From assembly GCF_006540085.1 (NCBI RefSeq), contig NZ_BJOG01000001.1, positions 558,001-622,000 of the forward strand: 64,000 nt of DNA, read 5' to 3'. Of this stretch, positions 9,413-18,458 are shown in pieces (positions within the stretch are counted from its first letter, which is position 1; each line of letters begins with the position of its first letter). Made by a program: the position numbers and the translations under genes. The DNA is from Microbacterium oxydans (GTDB taxonomy: Bacteria > Actinomycetota > Actinomycetes > Actinomycetales > Microbacteriaceae). A model generated the notes under the pieces. The model was given only the letters and a program-made list of their open reading frames with translations, had not been told where the DNA came from and did no database searches.

Positions 9413-11001
9413 CGGTCGTCCTTTGCGGAGGGGGCGGTGTTGCTGGCGGGGGCCTCGGAGATGTCGAGTCCACTCGCGAGGCGGAAGATGCGGTCCTGCA
9501 CGTCGGGCTGCTGGAGGGCGGCCCGGTCGAGCTCGGCGACCACGCCCCCGTCCTTGAGCACGAGAGCGCGATGCGACAGCGCGAGGATCTCCGGCATATC
9601 GCTCGAGGCCATGACCACGGCCATGCCGGAGGCGGCGAGGTCGGTGATGATGCGGTAGATCTCGCTGCGGGCGCCGATGTCGACGCCGCGGGTCGGCTCG
9701 TCGAGCAGGAGGACCTTGACCTCGCCGGTGAGCCAACGCGCGAGCACGACCTTCTGCTGGTTGCCGCCGGACAGCGTCTCCATGAGCTGCCCGAGGCCGC
9801 GGCTGCGCAGCCTCACCGAACTCATGACCTCGGAGACCGCGTCGACGCGGCTGCGGCCCTTGAGCCATCCCGCGACGGAGAACTGATCCATGCGCGGCAG
9901 GGTGGCGTTCGCCAGGATGTCCATGCTGAGCACGGCGCCAGCGCCCTTCCGGTCCTCCGGGACCAGCGCCATGCCTGCGGTGATCGCGTCGGCAGGGCGT
10001 CCGCGGCGGACGCGACGGCCCCCGACGGCGATCTCGCCGGCGGTCGAGGAGCGCACTCCGAACAGCGCCTCGATGAGCTCGGTGCGTCCGGCGCCGACGA
10101 GCCCCGCGAGTCCGACGATCTCGCCGCGGCGCACCTGCAGGTCGACCGGCTGCGGAGCCGGCGTGTAGTCGAGGCCGCGCACCGAGAGGGCGATGTCGTC
10201 GGACGCGGGCGGCAGGTCGGGGAAGAGGTCTTCGAGCTCGCGGCCGATCATCGCGGTCACGATGTCGTCGTCGCTGAGTTCCGAGAGCGGCGCGTCCGCC
10301 ACGAGGCCGCCGTCGCGGAGGACCACGACCCGATCGGCGATCGCGCGGATCTCCTCCATCTTGTGCGTGGTGAAGAGGATCGCGACGCCGCGGTCGCGCA
10401 GCATCCGCATGTTCTCGATCAGACGGGCCACCTCGCGTTCGGCGATCGCGCTGGTCGGCTCGTCCAGCAGCAGCACGCGAGCGCCGGTGCTGGTCGCCTT
10501 GACGATCTCGACGATCTGGCGCAGGCCCACCGGCAGGGACCCCATCCGCGTGGATGGGTCGATGTCGACGCCGAACTCCGCGAGCATCTCCTTGGCCTCT
10601 CTGGCCATGCGACGACGATCCACGAGCCCGAGGCGCCCCCGCAGCTCCCGTCCGACGAAGATGTTCTCGTACACCGTGGTGTCGAGGATCGAGGCGAGCT
10701 CTTGAGGCACGATGGCGATGCCGCGCTGGTGGGCGTCACGTGCCGATCCCGCGGCCAGCTCCTCGCCCCGGACCAGCACCTGGCCGGCGTCCGCCTTCAT
10801 CTGGCCGGAGGCGATCTTCATGAGCGTCGACTTGCCTGCGCCGTTCTCGCCCGCGAGCGCGGTCACGGTGCCCGGCTCGAGATGCAGCCCGACGCCCTTG
10901 AGCACTGGTACCCCGCCGAACGCCTTGCGGATGTCGATGCACGCGAGCATGTCGGGCTGCTCGTCGAGGGTGATGCTTCCCGTGCGCTCGAGGTCGGTCA
11001 T
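9409..11001 (-). CDS. Sugar/polyol ABC transporter ATP-binding protein, two NBDs
   Basis: A 530-residue cytoplasmic ATPase with two fused nucleotide-binding domains. The first has Walker [10 protein letters not shown] and Walker [14 protein letters not shown]. The second has a degenerate Walker A (GLVGAGRTE), signature TLSGGNQQK and Walker [15 protein letters not shown]. It energises the permease encoded immediately downstream. The start overlaps the dehydrogenase stop in ATGA (10998-11001). The degenerate second Walker A is normal for this family. Confidence 0.92.
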   Translation of the reverse strand: MTDLERTGSITLDEQPDMLACIDIRKAFGGVPVLKGVGLHLEPGTVTALAGENGAGKSTLMKIASGQMKADAGQVLVRGEELAAGSARDAHQRGIAIVPQELASILDTTVYENIFVGRELRGRLGLVDRRRMAREAKEMLAEFGVDIDPSTRMGSLPVGLRQIVEIVKATSTGARVLLLDEPTSAIAEREVARLIENMRMLRDRGVAILFTTHKMEEIRAIADRVVVLRDGGLVADAPLSELSDDDIVTAMIGRELEDLFPDLPPASDDIALSVRGLDYTPAPQPVDLQVRRGEIVGLAGLVGAGRTELIEALFGVRSSTAGEIAVGGRRVRRGRPADAITAGMALVPEDRKGAGAVLSMDILANATLPRMDQFSVAGWLKGRSRVDAVSEVMSSVRLRSRGLGQLMETLSGGNQQKVVLARWLTGEVKVLLLDEPTRGVDIGARSEIYRIITDLAASGMAVVMASSDMPEILALSHRALVLKDGGVVAELDRAALQQPDVQDRIFRLASGLDISEAPASNTAPSAKDDR

Positions 11002-12044
11002 ACGTCCCCCGCGTGCTCGCGGCCGGGGCGCACGATGCTCTTCAGCGTCGAGGGCTGCGCGGCGGAATCGAGTGCCTCCCGGACCTCGGCGATACCGAAC
11101 GTTCCGGTCACGAGGGCGTCGAGGTCGACGGCGCCGGAAGAGACGAGCTCGATCGCGGTCGGCCAGGTGTTCGCGTAGCGGAAGATGCCGGTGACGACCA
11201 GCTCGCGGTTCTGGATGGTGGAGACGGGGAGGGCGATCTCGTCGGCACCCATGCCGACGAGTACGGCCACGCCGCCGGGCTTCAGCGCGGAGATGCCCTG
11301 CTTCACGGCGACAGGGGAGCCCGAGGCGTCGACGAAGGAGTCGTATCCCGAGCCGAGGGGACCTGCGGCGGGGTCGACCGCCTCTGTCGCGCCGAAGCGC
11401 AGGGCGACCTCTCGGCGTTCCGCCATCGGATCGCTGATCACGATCTCGGTGGCGCCGAAGGCCCGTGCGGTCTGCGCGGTGACGATGCCGATGGGGCCGG
11501 CCCCGGTGATCAGCACCCGGCTGCCCGGGCGCACCCCCGCCTTCTGCACGGCGGCGATGGCGACGGACAACGGCTCCATGAGCGCCGCGGCGTCGTCGCT
11601 CACGGAGTCGGGCACGGCGTAGGCGAAGTCGCCCTGGATCGCGACGTACTCGGCGAAGGCGCCATCGATGGGTGGGGTGGCGTAGAACTCGATCTGCGGG
11701 CAGAGGTTGTAACGGCCGCTCCGGCAGAACTCGCACACACGGCACGGGCGCTGCGGTTCGATGGAGACGCGCTCGCCGAGGCGGGAGTGGTCGATGTCGG
11801 CGCCGACCGCGACGATGGTGCCGCCGGCTTCGTGGCCGAGGACGAGCGGCTCCTCCACGACGAAATCGCCGATGCGTCCCTCGTGGAAGTAGTGGACGTC
11901 GGAGCCGCAGATGCCGACCGCGTTCACCCGGACGATCACCTGATCGGGGGCGGGGGCCGGCACGGGGCGGGTCTCGATCGTCAGCTCGCCGGCTCGGACC
12001 AGCACGCTCGCACGCATGGTCGTCGGCAGTTCAGTGCGCTTCAT
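10998..12044 (-). CDS. Zinc-dependent polyol dehydrogenase (xylitol/sorbitol dehydrogenase family)
   Basis: A 348-residue MDR-family NAD(P)-dependent dehydrogenase. Catalytic-zinc residues lie in GICGSDVHYFHEG and GHEAGG, and the structural zinc site is the four-Cys cluster CRVCEFCRSGRYNLC. The Rossmann signature is GAGPIGIV. The HYFHEGRIGDFVV segment is typical of sorbitol/xylitol dehydrogenases. The ATG at 12044 has a GAGGAG ribosome site; an upstream in-frame start lacks one. As first gene of the operon it would oxidise the imported polyol to the ketose phosphorylated by XylB. Confidence 0.88.
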   Translation of the reverse strand: MKRTELPTTMRASVLVRAGELTIETRPVPAPAPDQVIVRVNAVGICGSDVHYFHEGRIGDFVVEEPLVLGHEAGGTIVAVGADIDHSRLGERVSIEPQRPCRVCEFCRSGRYNLCPQIEFYATPPIDGAFAEYVAIQGDFAYAVPDSVSDDAAALMEPLSVAIAAVQKAGVRPGSRVLITGAGPIGIVTAQTARAFGATEIVISDPMAERREVALRFGATEAVDPAAGPLGSGYDSFVDASGSPVAVKQGISALKPGGVAVLVGMGADEIALPVSTIQNRELVVTGIFRYANTWPTAIELVSSGAVDLDALVTGTFGIAEVREALDSAAQPSTLKSIVRPGREHAGDV

Positions 12045-12094
12045 CGGGCTCCTCGTGGTGCGTGTGCAGTCGCGCGGTCGTGATTGCTCGACCG

Positions 12095-12123
12095 ACATTA
12101 GCCATGCGTGACGGATGAGACAA
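12095..12123 (-). promoter_or_regulatory. Predicted promoter of the polyol operon
   Basis: On the minus strand, TTGTCT (12118-12123) and TAATGT (12095-12100) are separated by exactly 17 bp and lie 50 bp before the dehydrogenase start. The operator-like palindrome at 12130-12141 is immediately upstream of the -35 box. Confidence 0.5.
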
Positions 12124-12129
12124 CCAGGT

Positions 12130-12141
12130 GCTCAGATGAGC
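12130..12141. promoter_or_regulatory. Operator-like palindrome GCTCA-GA-TGAGC in the adh/SorC divergent region
   Basis: The arms GCTCA and TGAGC are perfectly complementary around GA, and the outer bases GT and GC nearly extend the symmetry. It lies between the divergent dehydrogenase operon and the SorC regulator gene. A nearly identical palindrome occurs at 15481-15494. Confidence 0.55.
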
Positions 12142-12200
12142 GCAAGCGGTCGGATCCGGATATGCTGATCGGACTTGGCGGCGTGAGAGGAAGAGGCGAC

Positions 12201-13133
12201 ATGGGACCCGATGAGCTGGTGCGGATCTCGCACGTCGCACGCCGGCATTACCTCGAAGGGCGGACGAAGATCGAGATCGCGGAAGAGCTCGGTCTCTCGC
12301 GCTTCAAGATCGCCCGGATGCTGGAGGATGCGCTCGAGCAGGGGCTGGTCAAGATCACGATCGAGGCGCCGGACTCGCTCGATCTCGACCTGTCGATGCA
12401 GCTGCGCGCTCGGTTCGGCCTCACACGCGCTCTCGCGGTGATCACCCCGGGGACGACGCCCGAGCTGATCCAGGACCGATTGGGTCGTGCCGCCGCCGAC
12501 CTGCTCAGCGAGATCGTCACCGACGGCGACGTGCTCGGGCTCACGGCCGGTCGCACCCTGACCGCGATGGCCGGGCACCTGCGCACCCTGGCGACGTGCG
12601 AGGTCGTCCAGCTCGCCGGGGTCGCCGCGCCGACGCCCGAGAACGGCGTCGAGGTGATCCGCCAGGTGAGTCGGATCTCGGGCGGTCGCTCCCGCGCCAT
12701 CTTCGCGCCCCTGCTCGTGGAGACCGCAGCGACCGCCTCCGCTCTGCGGCGCGAACCCGGCATCATGGAGACCTTCCGCCGGTTCGACTCGGTGACCAAG
12801 GCCGTCGTCGCGGTCGGATCGTGGAGTCCGCCCGACTCTCAGCTCTACGACAATGCGGGGAGGGCGGGCGCGCTCGACGAGTTGCTCGCCGCCGGCGTCA
12901 AGGCGGAGATCTGCGCGACGCTCATCGACGAGAACGGAGCCGTGGTGGGGTCGGTGGCCGAGCGGTCGCTCGCGGTGTCCACCGAGCAGCTGCGGCACAT
13001 CCCCGAGGTGATCGCGGTGGCCGGCGGCCCGTCGAAGACAGGTGCCGTCATCGCTGCGCTGCGTTCCGGGATCGTCGACTCCCTGGTGACGGACGCGGCT
13101 CTCGCCCGACGGCTGCTCGAGTCGCCGGTCTGA
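12201..13133 (+). CDS. SorC/DeoR-type sugar-binding transcriptional regulator
   Basis: A 310-residue regulator. The N-terminal helix-turn-helix covers about residues 5-50 (YLEGRTKIEIAEELGLSRFK), and a phosphosugar-binding SorC domain fills the rest (GLTAGRTLTAMAGHL, VAGGPSKTGAVIAALR). The ATG at 12201 follows a purine-rich AGGAAGAGG site; an alternative ATG lies at 12162. It is transcribed divergently from the polyol operon, which is its likely target, with a phosphorylated ketose as plausible inducer. Autoregulation through the shared palindrome is inference. Confidence 0.85.
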   Translation: MGPDELVRISHVARRHYLEGRTKIEIAEELGLSRFKIARMLEDALEQGLVKITIEAPDSLDLDLSMQLRARFGLTRALAVITPGTTPELIQDRLGRAAADLLSEIVTDGDVLGLTAGRTLTAMAGHLRTLATCEVVQLAGVAAPTPENGVEVIRQVSRISGGRSRAIFAPLLVETAATASALRREPGIMETFRRFDSVTKAVVAVGSWSPPDSQLYDNAGRAGALDELLAAGVKAEICATLIDENGAVVGSVAERSLAVSTEQLRHIPEVIAVAGGPSKTGAVIAALRSGIVDSLVTDAALARRLLESPV

Positions 13134-13152
13134 GCGCGACCTGCGCACCGCA

Positions 13153-14601
13153 TCAGCGCGGGGCGGGTTCGTAGTTCCGCAGCTCGGTGGAGGCGCGCAC
13201 CATGCGGCGCAGGTCGGCGAGGCCTCCGTGCACTGCGCCGTGCGCACGGGCCTGCACCAGGAGGTTCCCCATCGATGTGGCCTCCGATGGCCCGGCCGTC
13301 ACCGTCCGGCCGGAGCGATCCGCGACCGCCTGGGCGAGGATCGACGACTCGGAGCCGCCCCCGACCAGATGGATCACCCGCACGTCCACGCCCGAGAGCG
13401 TCGCCGCTTCCTCGACCTGCCGGGCGACGAAGGCGCCGAGGCTCTCCAGCACCAGCCGCACCACTCCGGCGCGGTCGGTCGGCATGCGTCCGCCGGACTC
13501 GGCCACGAGTTCGGCGATGCGCGCGGTCATCTGCCCCGGTCGCAGCAGGCGGGGGTCGCCGGTGTCGACCAGCACTCCGGCGCTCGGGGCGGCGTCCGCA
13601 CGGGCCAGCAGGTCGCGGCGGGCGGCTGTGCTGCGCGCCCCCCAGTCGTCGAGCCCCCATTCCCGCATGCATTCGTTGACGATCCAGAGTCCCGCGGCTA
13701 TGCGCAGGAACCGTACGGTGCCGTCGAGGCCGAGCTCGTTCGTGAAACCCGCTTCGCGGGCCTGGTCGCTGGTGATGAGGTGATCGACCTCGACGCCGGT
13801 GAGGATCCACGTGCCGCACGAGACGTACGCGAAATCCTGATCGCGGGCTGGCACGGCGATCACCGCGCTCGCGGTGTCGTGTGAGGCCACGGCGGTGATG
13901 TCGGTCGCGTCCCCGGGGGCGAGGATCCCCTCGGAGACACGGCCGGTCACCGTGCCGGGGAAGACGACGTCGGGGAAGATCCTCGACGGCAGGCCCAGAG
14001 CCTCGATCCGGCTGACATCCCAGCCGCCGCCGCGGGGGAGTGCGAGGCCGGTGCTGGAGACGTTCGTGGCCTCGGCGACGTCCGCGGCGCCGAGCCAGCG
14101 TCCGAGCAGATCGGGCATCAGCAGCATCTGCTGCACGGTGTCGAGTCGTCCGGCCTCCCGGTCGGCCGCCAGCTGATAGATCGTCATGATGGGGAGCGCG
14201 GTGACCCCGGTCGTGCGGAAGGCCTCGGCGGCGGGCAGGATCTCCTCGACGATCGGGAAGCTGCGCTCGGTGCGGGCGTCGCGCTGATGGAAGGGAGCAT
14301 CGAGGAGACCGTCGTAGCCGAGCAGGCCGTAGTCGCCCGACCACGCGTCGACGCCGATGCTGGTGAAGGCCGGCCCCTCCCTGCGCAGCCGGGTGAGGCC
14401 GACGAGTGCATCTCGATACAGCCGTTGTGCGTCCCACCGCAGGCCGAGCTCATCCGTGAACGCACGGTTGCGGAACCGGTGCACCCCGTCGATCCGCAAC
14501 CGCTCGCCGTCGACGGTCGCGCTCACGACACGACCGCTGGACCCGCCGAGATCGACGGCGGCAGCTCGGAAGGTCGCCGAGCCGAGGGGCAGTTCGGGCA
14601 T
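13153..14601 (-). CDS. Rhamnulokinase-like FGGY carbohydrate kinase (second copy)
   Basis: A 482-residue kinase resembling RhaB. It shows an N-terminal phosphate-binding segment AAVDLGGSSGRVVSATVDG, the GVDAWSGDYGLLG motif, ASHDTASAVIAVP, YVSCGTWILTGVE and HLVGGGSESSILAQAVADRSGR. A more typical RhaB is encoded at 18455-19864, so this copy may act on another ketose or ketose analogue. It lies 53 bp behind the SDR gene, probably in one unit. There is no clear ribosome site, but a TAGGCT box lies 7 bp before the ATG, which hints at an additional leaderless transcript. Confidence 0.8.
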   Translation of the reverse strand: MPELPLGSATFRAAAVDLGGSSGRVVSATVDGERLRIDGVHRFRNRAFTDELGLRWDAQRLYRDALVGLTRLRREGPAFTSIGVDAWSGDYGLLGYDGLLDAPFHQRDARTERSFPIVEEILPAAEAFRTTGVTALPIMTIYQLAADREAGRLDTVQQMLLMPDLLGRWLGAADVAEATNVSSTGLALPRGGGWDVSRIEALGLPSRIFPDVVFPGTVTGRVSEGILAPGDATDITAVASHDTASAVIAVPARDQDFAYVSCGTWILTGVEVDHLITSDQAREAGFTNELGLDGTVRFLRIAAGLWIVNECMREWGLDDWGARSTAARRDLLARADAAPSAGVLVDTGDPRLLRPGQMTARIAELVAESGGRMPTDRAGVVRLVLESLGAFVARQVEEAATLSGVDVRVIHLVGGGSESSILAQAVADRSGRTVTAGPSEATSMGNLLVQARAHGAVHGGLADLRRMVRASTELRNYEPAPR

Positions 14602-14654
14602 GCCACTCAGCCTATGGCCGGGCCTCTGGTTCGGGCCTATGGTCCGGTGAGCCC

Positions 14655-15440
14655 TCAGACGCTGGTGTATCCCCCGTCGATGAGGATGCTCTGCCCCACG
14701 ACATAGCTCGAGCGCTCGCTCGCGAGATAGACCAGGAGGTCGCCGAGCTCTTCGGGTTGTCCCATGCGCCCCGCCGGGATGCGCCGCACCCACTCGTCGG
14801 CCATCTCGGGGTTCTCCGCCACGAAGTCCCTGGTCATGTCGCTGGCGAAGTATCCGGGGGCGATCGCGTTGACGCGGATGCCGAGAGGCCACCATTCGAT
14901 CGCCGCGCTCTTCGTGAACATCGACACCGCGGCCTTCGAGGTGTTGTAGGCGGCCTGGGTCTGCGGGATGTTCACGGCGAACGCCGACATCGACGACACG
15001 TTGACGATGCTGGCCGGGTTGCCGCGGTCCGCCTCGACGTGCCGGCGTGCGAACTCACGGCTCGTGACGAAGGTGCCGGTGACGTTGACGTCGAGCACCC
15101 GCCGCCAGTCGTCCGTGCTGGTGTCGAGGAGGGGCGCGCCCGATGTGATGCCGGCGCTGTTGACGAGCACGTCTGCCGCGCCCAGCCGCTCGCCGATGAT
15201 GTCGAAGGCGGCGGCGACGGATGCCTCAGAGGCGACATCGACGCTGACGCCCAGGCAGCGTCGACCCGAAGCGGACTCCAGGGCATCGGCGGCTTCGGCG
15301 ACGGTGTCGAGGCGGTCGAGGAGTGCGACCTCGGCGCCCCCGGAGGCGAGGGCCTCGGCCATGGCGTAGCCGAGGCCCCGCGCTCCGCCGGTGACGACGG
15401 CCACGCGGCCGAGGAGTGGTTCCGTGGTGTTTCCGAGCAT
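14655..15440 (-). CDS. SDR-family oxidoreductase (sugar/polyol dehydrogenase type)
   Basis: A 261-residue classical short-chain dehydrogenase: cofactor motif TGGARGLG (residues ~18-25), NSAG, catalytic Ser in VNVSSMSAF, and the Tyr/Lys pair in AAYNTSKAAV. The C-terminus GQSILIDGGYTSV is typical. It heads a two-gene unit with the rhamnulokinase-like kinase, so it may oxidise a polyol or deoxysugar to the ketose that the kinase phosphorylates. The substrate is unknown. A TAGGCT box ends 6 bp before the ATG and no ribosome site is visible, which suggests a leaderless message. Confidence 0.8.
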   Translation of the reverse strand: MLGNTTEPLLGRVAVVTGGARGLGYAMAEALASGGAEVALLDRLDTVAEAADALESASGRRCLGVSVDVASEASVAAAFDIIGERLGAADVLVNSAGITSGAPLLDTSTDDWRRVLDVNVTGTFVTSREFARRHVEADRGNPASIVNVSSMSAFAVNIPQTQAAYNTSKAAVSMFTKSAAIEWWPLGIRVNAIAPGYFASDMTRDFVAENPEMADEWVRRIPAGRMGQPEELGDLLVYLASERSSYVVGQSILIDGGYTSV

Positions 15441-15480
15441 GAGCAGAGCCTAGCGGGGGCGCTCAACCTGGAACACTCAC

Positions 15481-15494
15481 CGCTCATATGAGCG
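15481..15494. promoter_or_regulatory. Perfect 14-bp operator-like palindrome CGCTCATATGAGCG
   Basis: It is fully self-complementary and sits between the divergent SDR/kinase unit and the DeoR regulator gene. It shares the GCTCA-NN-TGAGC core with the site at 12130-12141 in the polyol regulatory region. Probably a binding site for the SorC or DeoR regulator encoded nearby. Confidence 0.6.
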
Positions 15495-15545
15495 CGCGCG
15501 ATCGAGGTCGCTGGTCGCGCGATCCGTCTCATCGCGCGCACCGGA

Positions 15546-15551
15546 TAGATT
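15546..15551 (+). promoter_or_regulatory. -10 box TAGATT, leaderless start of the DeoR gene
   Basis: TAGATT is followed by six bases (CCTCCC) and then the ATG at 15558, leaving no room for a leader or ribosome site. This fits actinobacterial leaderless transcripts. The -35 region is weak. Confidence 0.45.
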
Positions 15552-15557
15552 CCTCCC

Positions 15558-16319
15558 ATGGCTCTTTCCGGCAATCTCGAGGCGCAACGACGCCGAGACG
15601 AACTCGTCGAACTCGCCAACGGCCCCCAGGGTGTGATGATCGAGGCTGCGGCCGAGCTCTTCGCGGTGTCGTCGATGACGATCCGTCGAGACCTGCTCGA
15701 ACTCGAGGCGGAGGGTCGTGTGCGCCGCGTGCGCGGCGGGGCGACGGCGGCGCCGCGCGCCCGCCCCTTCGATGCGCGTCGGGCCATCAGGGCCAGCGCG
15801 AAGCGAGCGATCGCCGAGAAGGCCCTGCGCCTCGTCCCCGCCCAGGGGAGTGTCGCCTTCGATGCCTCCTCGACGGTCAACATGCTCGCGTCGGCGATCG
15901 GGCCGCGCGCAGGGCTCACCGTCTACACGAACTCGTTCGAGTCGTTCCAGGTGCTGCAGCCGCTGGACGGCGTCACCGCGGTTATCTCCGGCGGCACGGC
16001 CGAGCCCACCACGGGCAGTCTCGTCGGGCCGATCGCCCGCCGGAGCATGCGCTCGGTCTACTTCGACGCGTTCTTCTCCTCGGCGGATGCGCTCGACGGC
16101 GCCGACGGCACGTCCGAGGTGTCGGTCGAAGAGGCCGAGCTGAAGCAGGCGATGGCCGCGAACGCCGGAACGACGGTCGTGTGCGTCGACTCCAGCAAGC
16201 TCGGCCGTCGCTCGGTGGCCCGCGCGCTCGACGGCGATGAGATCTCCGTGCTGATCACGGAGCTCGATCCCGCGGACGAGCGGCTGGATGCCTTCCGAGG
16301 GATCGCGGACATCCTCTGA
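15558..16319 (+). CDS. DeoR-family transcriptional regulator, probable rhamnose regulator
   Basis: A 253-residue DeoR protein. The N-terminal winged helix carries the family signature (AELFAVSSMTIRRDLLELEAEGRVRRVRGGA, residues ~32-62), and the C-terminal DeoRC sensor domain includes FDASSTVNML, YTNSFESF and VCVDSSKLGRR. It lies directly upstream of the rhaD-type gene and divergent from the SDR/kinase unit. DeoR regulators control rhamnose genes in rhizobia, so control of rhaD-rhaB and perhaps the transporter operon is likely. The effector is presumably a phosphorylated sugar. Confidence 0.85.
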   Translation: MALSGNLEAQRRRDELVELANGPQGVMIEAAAELFAVSSMTIRRDLLELEAEGRVRRVRGGATAAPRARPFDARRAIRASAKRAIAEKALRLVPAQGSVAFDASSTVNMLASAIGPRAGLTVYTNSFESFQVLQPLDGVTAVISGGTAEPTTGSLVGPIARRSMRSVYFDAFFSSADALDGADGTSEVSVEEAELKQAMAANAGTTVVCVDSSKLGRRSVARALDGDEISVLITELDPADERLDAFRGIADIL

Positions 16320-16337
16320 TCACCGGAACCCTTCTCC

Positions 16338-16401
16338 TTGACGTCGGTTCGTGTTATCTTTCACATGAAGTAACAGTACGAGTGTGCACGGTCGTGTGCA
16401 C
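16338..16401 (+). promoter_or_regulatory. Regulatory region of the rhaD-rhaB operon
   Basis: The 102-bp gap holds a TTGACG hexamer (16338-16343), an AT-rich block with the inverted repeat TTCA-CA-TGAA (16360-16369) inside outer GTTA/TAAC arms (16353-16374), and two direct copies of GTGTGCAC with a 12-bp period (16382 and 16394). A well-spaced -10 is not obvious. The TTCA-NN-TGAA core shares TCA-NN-TGA with the palindromes at 12130 and 15481. Confidence 0.45.
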
Positions 16402-16421
16402 CGCCCCTGTCTTGGAGAGTC

Positions 16422-18458
16422 ATGACCAACGCCACCGCCGCCGCTCTGATCGCCCGGTCGAACCGCCTCGGCGCCGACCCGAAGAACACCAACTACGCCG
16501 GCGGGAACACCTCCGCGAAGGGCACCGAGACCGATCCGGTGACGGGGCAGCCGGTCGAGCTGATGTGGGTCAAGGGTTCGGGTGGCGACCTGGGCACGCT
16601 GACCGAGCAGGGCCTCGCGGTGCTGCGCCTCGACCGCATGCGCGCTCTCGTCGACGTGTACCCCGGGCTCGACCGCGAGGACGAGATGGTCGCCGCGTTC
16701 GACTACTGCCTGCACGGCAAGGGCGGGGCTGCGCCGTCGATCGACACCGCCATGCACGGCCTGGTCGACGCCGCCCACGTCGACCACCTGCACCCCGACT
16801 CGGGCATCGCGATCGCCACCGCGGCCGACGGAGAAGCGCTGACCGCGAAGATCTTCGGTGAGAAGGTCGTCTGGGTGCCGTGGCGGCGGCCCGGCTTCCA
16901 GCTCGGACTCGACATCGCCGAGATCAAGAAGCAGAACCCGCAGGCGATCGGCTGCATCCTCGGCGGACACGGCATCACCGCCTGGGCCGACACCTCGGAG
17001 GAGGCGGAGGCGAACTCCCTCTGGATCATCGACACCGCAGCCGCCTACATCGCGGAGAACGGCAAGGCCGATCCGTTCGGCGGCGTCCGCTCGGGCTTCG
17101 AGGCCCTCCCGGCTGGGGATCGGCGTGGGCGCGCGGCGGCCCTCGCCGGCACGATCCGCGGCATCGCCTCGACCGACAAGCCGATGGTCGGGCACTTCAC
17201 CGATGCCGACGTGGTGCTCGACTTCGTGGCCTCCGAGAAGGCGCCGACGCTCGCCGCCCTCGGTACCAGCTGCCCCGACCACTTCCTGCGCACCAAGGTC
17301 AAGCCGCTGATCCTCGACCTGCCGGCCACCGCATCCGTCGAGGAGCAGATCGCCCGCCTGCACGAGCTGCACGCGCAGTACCGCACCGACTACCAGGCCT
17401 ACTACGACGCGCATGCCACGGCCGAGTCGCCTGCCATCCGCGGCGCCGACCCGCTCATCGTGCTGATCCCCGGCGTGGGCATGTTCTCGTACGGCGCCAA
17501 CAAGCAGACCGCCCGCGTCGCCGGCGAGTTCTATGTGAACGCGATCAACGTGATGCGCGGCGCCGAAGCGCTCTCGACGTACGCTCCGATCTCGGATGCC
17601 GAGAAGTTCGACATCGAGTACTGGGCGCTGGAGGAGGCCAAGCTGCAGCGGATGCCGAAGCCGAAGTCGCACCAGGGACGCATCGCCTTCGTCACCGGTG
17701 CCGCCTCCGGCATCGGCAAGGCCATCGCCACCCGTCTCGCCGCCGAGGGTGCGTGCGTCGTGATCGCCGACCTCGACCTCGAGAAGGCGCAGGCGGCGGC
17801 CGCCGAGCTGGGGAACACCGATGTCGCGATCGGCATCGCCGCGAACGTGGCGGATGCCGACGCTGTCCAGGCCGCGTTGAACGAGGCTGTGCTCGCCTTC
17901 GGCGGCGTCGACCTCGTGGTCAACAACGCTGGGCTCTCGCTATCGAAGCCGCTGCTGGAGACCACGGAGAAGGACTGGGATCTGCAGCACGACGTGATGG
18001 CGAAGGGGTCGTTCCTGGTCTCGAAGGCCGCCGCTCGGGTGCTCATCGACCAGAAGCTCGGCGGCGACATCATCTACATCTCGTCGAAGAACTCGGTCTT
18101 CGCAGGACCCAACAACATCGCCTACTCCGCGACCAAGGCCGACCAGGCACACCAGGTGCGGCTGCTCGCGGTCGAGCTCGGCGAGTACGGTATCCGTGTG
18201 AACGGCATCAACCCCGACGGCGTGGTCCGCGGCTCGGGCATCTTCGCCTCCGGGTGGGGTGCGAACCGTGCCGCCACCTACGGGGTCAAGGAGGAAGACC
18301 TCGGTCAGTACTACGCCAACCGCACGATCCTCAAGCGCGAGGTCGTGCCCGAGAACGTGGCGGACGCGGTGTACGTGCTGACCGGTCCCGAGCTCAGCCG
18401 CACCACGGGCCTGCACATCCCGGTCGACTCCGGCGTCGCCGCGGCGTTCCTGCGATGA
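16422..18458 (+). CDS. rhaD: Bifunctional L-rhamnulose-1-phosphate aldolase / L-lactaldehyde dehydrogenase
   Basis: A 678-residue fusion enzyme (RhaD/RhaEW type). Residues ~1-400 form a class II aldolase domain with HVDHLHPDSGIAI and GGHGITAW metal-site histidines; it splits L-rhamnulose-1-phosphate into DHAP and L-lactaldehyde. Residues ~418-678 form an SDR domain (FVTGAASGIGKAIA, NNAGLSL, AYSATKA) that oxidises lactaldehyde to lactate. A GGAGAG ribosome site precedes the ATG. The stop overlaps rhaB in ATGA. Fusion of both steps is established for this family in Bacillus, rhizobia and actinobacteria. Confidence 0.95.
   Translation: MTNATAAALIARSNRLGADPKNTNYAGGNTSAKGTETDPVTGQPVELMWVKGSGGDLGTLTEQGLAVLRLDRMRALVDVYPGLDREDEMVAAFDYCLHGKGGAAPSIDTAMHGLVDAAHVDHLHPDSGIAIATAADGEALTAKIFGEKVVWVPWRRPGFQLGLDIAEIKKQNPQAIGCILGGHGITAWADTSEEAEANSLWIIDTAAAYIAENGKADPFGGVRSGFEALPAGDRRGRAAALAGTIRGIASTDKPMVGHFTDADVVLDFVASEKAPTLAALGTSCPDHFLRTKVKPLILDLPATASVEEQIARLHELHAQYRTDYQAYYDAHATAESPAIRGADPLIVLIPGVGMFSYGANKQTARVAGEFYVNAINVMRGAEALSTYAPISDAEKFDIEYWALEEAKLQRMPKPKSHQGRIAFVTGAASGIGKAIATRLAAEGACVVIADLDLEKAQAAAAELGNTDVAIGIAANVADADAVQAALNEAVLAFGGVDLVVNNAGLSLSKPLLETTEKDWDLQHDVMAKGSFLVSKAAARVLIDQKLGGDIIYISSKNSVFAGPNNIAYSATKADQAHQVRLLAVELGEYGIRVNGINPDGVVRGSGIFASGWGANRAATYGVKEEDLGQYYANRTILKREVVPENVADAVYVLTGPELSRTTGLHIPVDSGVAAAFLR

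Noticed and set aside
7263-9473. 736-residue fused protein covering permease and binding-protein regions on the minus strand
   Set aside because: The upstream half is an out-of-frame shadow of the permease gene. The signal peptide and ribosome site place the true start at 8339.
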